Source: Micavibrio sp. UBA7657
GTDB taxonomy: Bacteria; Pseudomonadota; Alphaproteobacteria; Micavibrionales; Micavibrionaceae
DNA length: 64,000 nucleotides
Direction: 5' to 3'
Assembly: GCA_002483465.1 (NCBI GenBank)
Contig: DLHX01000011.1
Coordinates: 19,409 to 83,408, forward strand
Below the pieces are notes generated by a model. The model saw only the letters and a list, made by a program, of their open reading frames with translations. It was not told the origin of the DNA and searched no databases. Shown here piece after piece: positions 60,513 through 64,000 of this stretch (within the stretch, counting starts at the first letter, position 1; the number at the start of each line of letters is the position of its first letter). The translations under genes and the position numbers were made by a program.

Positions 60513-61831
60513 CACGCGCCTGTCAACGCCCAGTGATGCAGAGGAATATTTTGCGCATTCGCTTCGGCTTCGTTTTTGGCGCGATCCGTGCCCAGATAGG
60601 TTTCATGGGTCTGATCATCTGCTGTGACATCAGCGCCAGTATTTAGGTTTGCCTGCTTTTTAATGCCCAGTAGATGACGGATATTGTTTTCTGTGACATC
60701 GTATTTCCCTTCACCAAAATGCGTGTAGACAACCTGTCCGTTACGGTCGATCAGGTAATGAGCAGGCCAGTATCTATTCTCAAAGTTTTTCCATGTCGAA
60801 AAATCATTATCCATCGCTACAGGATATGTGATGCCAAATTTCTTCAAGGCTTTTTCTACGTTCTCTTTTTTTCCTTCAAAGGCAAATTCAGGTGCGTGAA
60901 CACCAATAATGACAAGGCCGTCATCTTTGTATTTTTCATGCCATGATTTTATATGAGGAAATGTACGGATGCAGTTAATGCAGGAATACGTCCAGAAATC
61001 AATCAGCACAACTTTGCCTTTTAATGACTCCATGTTCAGGGCTTCTGAATTCAGCCAATGCGTGATGCCTGTAATCTGAGGTGCGGGATATGGGTTATTA
61101 AGGCCATCAATTAAAGCATTTTGTGATTCCACCTGCTGCTCGCTGGCACCCGCACTAGTGACAACCCATTCACCGAGATTAAACCCAAACAATCCCATCA
61201 AAGAAAAGATAACAATCACAACGCCCATGGCCCTGCGAATTAGGATCGCATGACGCGCAAGCGCACGGACGTATTTTGTTAGAGCCTGACCGGAATATCC
61301 TATAATAAGCATTGGTATCCCTGCACCGATGCTGAATGCCGCTATCGTCGCAATAGCATCAAAATTTGTTTGCGATTGAATGACCTGTAGCAAGGCTACA
61401 GCCATGATGGGGCCAGCGCAGGGTGTCCAGACAAGGCCAATGAGCGCACCAATGATAAAACCGCCGCCAGCTTTCGTGGAAAGGCTGCCGCTGCTGATGT
61501 TGTTCGCTTTTCCTGCTAGTCCACCGGTCAGGCTGGCGAATTTTTCTTCCAGTTTGGGGATCAACATGACGAGACCAAAAACCAACAACAGAAAGAATGC
61601 GCCAAATTGTATTTGATCTTGCTGAATGCCTGTCGCAGCGAGGATCTGGCGGGCTATCAGGGAGAAGGCTGTAAAACTGATGATAAAGCCCAGAACAATC
61701 TGCAAGGGCCGCCAGCGGCTGCCCGAGGCCGATGTCGCCAGAATAAGAGGCAGGATGGGCAGGATGCAGGGTGACAAAGCAAGGCCAAAGCCTTCGGCTA
61801 AGGCAAGCGCGGATTGTGTCAAATTAATCAT
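60491..61831 (-). CDS. DipZ-like cytochrome c biogenesis (CcdA-thioredoxin) protein, 3'-truncated
   Basis: The 446-aa protein has a CcdA-like membrane domain of about six helices (1-225) with SPCILPILPL and TPCAGPIMA cysteines. A TlpA/redoxin domain follows (about 255-400) with the active site YSCINCIRTFPH. It carries reductant across the membrane to periplasmic thiols. In full-length DipZ proteins a beta-sandwich domain follows HWALSG; here HWALTG is followed by about eight residues (ACVLSDKR) reading into IS6 sequence. The C-terminal domain is therefore lost. It lies 67 bp after nrsF in the sigma operon. Confidence 0.85.
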   Translation of the reverse strand: MINLTQSALALAEGFGLALSPCILPILPLILATSASGSRWRPLQIVLGFIISFTAFSLIARQILAATGIQQDQIQFGAFFLLLVFGLVMLIPKLEEKFASLTGGLAGKANNISSGSLSTKAGGGFIIGALIGLVWTPCAGPIMAVALLQVIQSQTNFDAIATIAAFSIGAGIPMLIIGYSGQALTKYVRALARHAILIRRAMGVVIVIFSLMGLFGFNLGEWVVTSAGASEQQVESQNALIDGLNNPYPAPQITGITHWLNSEALNMESLKGKVVLIDFWTYSCINCIRTFPHIKSWHEKYKDDGLVIIGVHAPEFAFEGKKENVEKALKKFGITYPVAMDNDFSTWKNFENRYWPAHYLIDRNGQVVYTHFGEGKYDVTENNIRHLLGIKKQANLNTGADVTADDQTHETYLGTDRAKNEAEANAQNIPLHHWALTGACVLSDKR

Positions 61832-61898
61832 CGGTCACTCCATAAATGTGTGTTCTACCGATGATTACGCAAGGATTGGGTGAAAGGTTACAGCCTCA

Positions 61899-62528
61899 CT
61901 ACCATTTAATGAAACGGGGGGCTAAAAGCCCCGTAACGGCTGAAATGACTAGCACAGGCAGGCCATAGGCAATCGTTATGAAGGTGGGGCTATCAACCGG
62001 GCAATGAATGGAATAGCCGAGTGCGCCTGCGCCCGCAGCCGCAAGGCCGATTAATATGCCGGTCTTTTTCTCATGCGCGGGCGCATAGGATTTCATGAGC
62101 CATGTCAGGAAGACAGCCCCTATTGCACCGTATGTAGTGACGGCGATCAGGCATACAGAAAAATTGGGCAGCAGAAAAAGCGCCAGAATTTCATTTGATG
62201 GCGTAGTGAACCATTCAAAGGCAATTGAACCGCCGAACAGACCCACAAGAAGCCATGGGCAGATTGCAAAATTCTTTTTTTCTGGCAATGGCTTGGCAGA
62301 ATTGACCAATGCCCAGCCCGCGATCCACAGAATGGACGCCAGCAGGATTGTCTTGTGAAGGGCTGTTAAATCAGCCGCGATGTGGGCGAGATCGGGCCGT
62401 AGTCCAAGAACAGACAAGGTTACAATGATGCTCGCCAATAAGATAAGGGCAAGTGCGTATTTAAGCGAAAGCGGCGTTTTTGGCTGCGGCGATTGTGACA
62501 GGATATTGATTAGTTCATCTGTTTTCAT
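61899..62528 (-). CDS. NrsF/DUF1109-type anti-sigma factor
   Basis: The 209-aa protein from the ATG at 62528 has a short cytoplasmic N-terminus (KTDELINILSQ) that probably holds the sigma factor, then six membrane helices, as in the DUF1109 family (NrsF in Caulobacter, OsrA in Bradyrhizobium). A Cys in the last third (YSIHCPVDSP) matches the position of redox-related cysteines in that family. It follows the sigma factor gene after 1 bp, so they are co-transcribed. It presumably releases the sigma factor on a redox or metal signal. Confidence 0.85.
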   Translation of the reverse strand: MKTDELINILSQSPQPKTPLSLKYALALILLASIIVTLSVLGLRPDLAHIAADLTALHKTILLASILWIAGWALVNSAKPLPEKKNFAICPWLLVGLFGGSIAFEWFTTPSNEILALFLLPNFSVCLIAVTTYGAIGAVFLTWLMKSYAPAHEKKTGILIGLAAAGAGALGYSIHCPVDSPTFITIAYGLPVLVISAVTGLLAPRFIKW

Positions 62529-62529
62529 T

Positions 62530-63102
62530 TTATGCTGCCTTATCCTTGGCAATGATATCTGATAGTTTTTGTAAGCCGCGATGCACGATCACTTTAATAT
62601 TGCTCTCGGATGTCTGGTGTTGTGCAGCCAGTTCCTGAACAGACGCGCCTTCGACCTTAAAGGCATATATAATGTCACCTGCCGGGGGCTTTAAATATCC
62701 AAGCAGTTTTTGCAGATCATGATGGATCGCCTGTATTTCAGGATTTGCGGTATCAGCAGGCTCCCAGAATTCCAGACTATCTGTTGAAACAGTTTTCACC
62801 TTGTTACGGCGCAGCGCATCAATAACCTTATGTTTCATCACGGCGCGCACCCAGGCAATAAATGATAAATTCTCGTCATAAGTATGCAGCTTTAAATGAA
62901 CAGCTAGCAGAACTTCCTGCGTGATATCTTCGGCCATGCTGACCTGACCATAGCGGGCAAGGAAAGTGGCGCTGTTACGGCGTACAAACGGCGCAAGCGT
63001 TTCCAGTAGAATTCTATAGCTGGCCTTTTGGCCCTGACGTGTTTCCATGACAAGCTGCCGCAGTGATGTATCTAAATCGTCTGTGTCTTTATGTACTGTC
63101 AT
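62530..63102 (-). CDS. ECF sigma factor (SigF/EcfF-like)
   Basis: The 190-aa protein has sigma region 2 (MAEDITQEVLLAVHLKLHTYDENLSF in two blocks, with MKHKVIDALRR) and region 4 (ASVQELAAQHQTSESNIKVIVHRGLQKL), the two-domain layout of ECF factors. The neighbouring NrsF-type gene and GTAACC-N16-CGTA promoters match the alphaproteobacterial SigF/EcfF group. Its own -10 lies only 3 bp before the ATG at 63102, so its message would be leaderless or start within the codon. An internal Met start at 63048 is possible. Confidence 0.9.
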   Translation of the reverse strand: MTVHKDTDDLDTSLRQLVMETRQGQKASYRILLETLAPFVRRNSATFLARYGQVSMAEDITQEVLLAVHLKLHTYDENLSFIAWVRAVMKHKVIDALRRNKVKTVSTDSLEFWEPADTANPEIQAIHHDLQKLLGYLKPPAGDIIYAFKVEGASVQELAAQHQTSESNIKVIVHRGLQKLSDIIAKDKAA

Positions 63103-63105
63103 GGT

Positions 63106-63131
63106 TACGTCTGGGAATCTGGAAAGGTTAC
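63106..63131 (-). promoter_or_regulatory. SigF-type ECF promoter of the sigma/nrsF/dipZ operon
   Basis: Read on the minus strand, GTAACC (63131-63126), a 16-bp spacer and CGTA (63109-63106) match the SigF/EcfF consensus GTAACC-N16-CG(A/T)A. The -35 is one arm of a perfect palindrome shared with the divergent promoter. Confidence 0.85.
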
Positions 63132-63141
63132 AAAAATAGTT

Positions 63142-63168
63142 TGTAACCTTTGTTTAATCATCTCCGTA
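63142..63168 (+). promoter_or_regulatory. SigF-type ECF promoter of the Met-rich thioredoxin gene
   Basis: TGTAACC (63142-63148), a 16-bp spacer and CGTA (63165-63168), about 57 bp upstream of the start at 63225. The -35 is the other arm of the palindrome aaaggttacaaa / tttgtaaccttt (63123-63134 and 63140-63151) with a 5-bp centre. Confidence 0.88.
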
Positions 63169-63224
63169 AGGCTAACAGAAGATCAATCGGTCTTCCATGT
63201 ATAAAACCAAAACTGGAGATTAAA

Positions 63225-63734
63225 ATGAAAAAGATCAATACCTTAGCTCTAATGACCTGCGCTGCGATGACGTTCGGTGTTTTAACAAGCGCCCCTGGTT
63301 TCGCCGCCGATGATAAAATGATGATGAAAAATGACGGTATGGCCATGGAGAAATCCGATGCCATGATGGAAAAGTCAGACTCCATGGAAAAAATGGATAA
63401 GATGGAGAAAATGGAAATGAGCCATGAAGCCGCTTTTACGTCAGAAGCATTTTCTGAAGCGCAGGCCAGCGGCAAACCTTTCTTTGTCGCTTTCCACAAA
63501 AAGGGCTGCCCGATGTGCGCAGAGCAGAAGCAGGCTTTAAATGCAATCTACGCAGACCCTGCCTATAAAGATTTGAAGGTTCTTGTTGTTGATTACAACA
63601 ACGACACGGCCAATCTGAAAAAATTCAATGTTGGCATGCAGGGCGCACTCATTCTCTACAAAGGTCAGAATGAAGTTAGCCGTTCTGCTGGTCTTGTAAA
63701 ATCTGCTGATATTGCCAAGCAGATTAAAGGTTAA
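63225..63734 (+). CDS. Periplasmic thioredoxin-like protein with Met-rich linker
   Basis: The 169-aa protein from the ATG at 63225 (ggagat upstream) has a signal peptide (1-25, ending FAA), a Met/Asp/Lys-rich segment (about 28-68, repeated DKMMM, AMMEK and MEKMD units), and a thioredoxin domain (about 72-169) with active site KGCPMCAEQ. Methionine clusters in the periplasm bind copper in other proteins, so copper or oxidative stress protection is plausible but not shown. The upstream ECF promoter places it in the sigma-factor regulon, with the DipZ-like reductant carrier as a possible partner. Confidence 0.82.
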   Translation: MKKINTLALMTCAAMTFGVLTSAPGFAADDKMMMKNDGMAMEKSDAMMEKSDSMEKMDKMEKMEMSHEAAFTSEAFSEAQASGKPFFVAFHKKGCPMCAEQKQALNAIYADPAYKDLKVLVVDYNNDTANLKKFNVGMQGALILYKGQNEVSRSAGLVKSADIAKQIKG

Positions 63735-63746
63735 TTTGATCTTTTT

Positions 63747-63790
63747 AAAAGCATGCGCGAAGAAATAATTTATCGCGCATGCTTTTCTAC
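63747..63790 (+). terminator. Terminator after the Met-rich thioredoxin gene
   Basis: A 14-bp perfect stem, aaaagcatgcgcga / tcgcgcatgctttt, with a 12-nt loop, 13 bp after the stop codon. The 3' arm ends in tttt and a short T-rich tail. Confidence 0.85.
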
Positions 63791-64000
63791 TCTTGTGAAA
63801 ATAACTGTTTAAAGAAAGCCATTGGCAACAATGCGCGGATGATCTGAGCCCCGATATCCGCAGAAAATTCTCTGCAACTGGCGAATTATTCCCTGTGGGG
63901 GCAGAAAATTTTCCCTGCGCCTGGTTTAGGGAATTTTTCTCATAAAAACCGCAAAAACCCGCTAGTGCTGACCTGTCCATGGTCAACCCCCATTCAGGAG
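63791..64000 (+). other. Terminal stretch with repeated gcagaaaatt/ccctg motifs, no gene seen
   Basis: The last 210 bp hold no convincing gene. Short related blocks recur: gcagaaaattctctgc, attccctg, gcagaaaattttccctg and gggaattttt. They could be a decayed repeat, an origin-like iteron set, or a gene remnant. The window ends here. Confidence 0.3.

Noticed and set aside
63537..63986. 149-codon minus-strand ORF at the right edge
   Set aside because: Mostly antisense to the thioredoxin gene and crosses its terminator; no domain support.

Overview
The window looks like a core chromosomal segment of an alphaproteobacterium, close to the dnaA region, with a few accessory insertions. Supporting this are a GTTC-N7-GTTC LexA box, a CIRCE-controlled groESL operon, a Usg-family gene, an RNase E with a long insertion in its S1 domain, a mutM-rpsT-dnaA order, and an ECF sigma factor paired with a DUF1109/NrsF-type anti-sigma factor and GTAACC-N16-CGTA promoters. 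Dot/Icm-type genes (dotL, dotM) in an otherwise free-living-looking, biotin- and heme-synthesising genome suggest a deep-branching, perhaps host- or prey-interacting lineage (Micavibrio-like is a guess; no marker here proves it).

Layout. 0-7.8 kb: rpe, a heparinase II/III-like gene, a degenerate EAL gene, radA, cvpA, purF and an SDR on the plus strand; four DnaA-box-like 9-mers in 12-bp register precede rpe. 7.8-11.8 kb: minus-strand yfgM-like/bamB/der operon and a redoxin gene. 11.8-17.7 kb: icd, an L,D-transpeptidase, small hypotheticals, a small lipoprotein, an AmiC-type amidase and a sirtuin. 17.9-20.8 kb: rne. 20.8-28 kb: an accessory-looking stretch with a pilin-like secreted/membrane protein, a structured RNA candidate with a six-C loop, an Ala/Glu-rich exported protein, a glycosyltransferase, and a 1068-aa orphan followed by a 247-aa orphan. 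28-32.8 kb: heme A synthase, a membrane protein, ferredoxin, usg, groES-groEL. 32.8-34.9 kb: an AT-richer cassette with an HTH regulator and an EgtD-like methyltransferase, then a possible small RNA.

34.9-51.3 kb: the replication and core block: mutM, an exported protein, rpsT, a repeat-rich dnaA leader, dnaA, the bioB-F-D-A operon plus a ferritin-like protein, dnaN, recF, hisC (minus), gyrB and argS. Palindromic dispersed repeats sit between genes here; one lies in frame inside bioA, and others form the 3' ends of recF and hisC.

51.3-57.2 kb: a Fic-domain protein lacking its catalytic histidine faces a four-gene minus-strand operon, dotM (icmP), an unknown membrane protein, dotL (icmO) and a second pilin-like protein. 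The last is paralogous to the one at 20.9 kb, which ties both to the Dot/Icm-type coupling complex. 57.4-64 kb: tRNA-Thr(UGU) followed by an accessory segment: an orphan ORF, a membrane spermidine-synthase-like protein, an IS6-family element that has cut off the 3' end of a dipZ-like gene, and an ECF sigma/NrsF/DipZ operon diverging from a Met-rich periplasmic thioredoxin. The two divergent promoters share a perfect palindrome made of two -35 elements.
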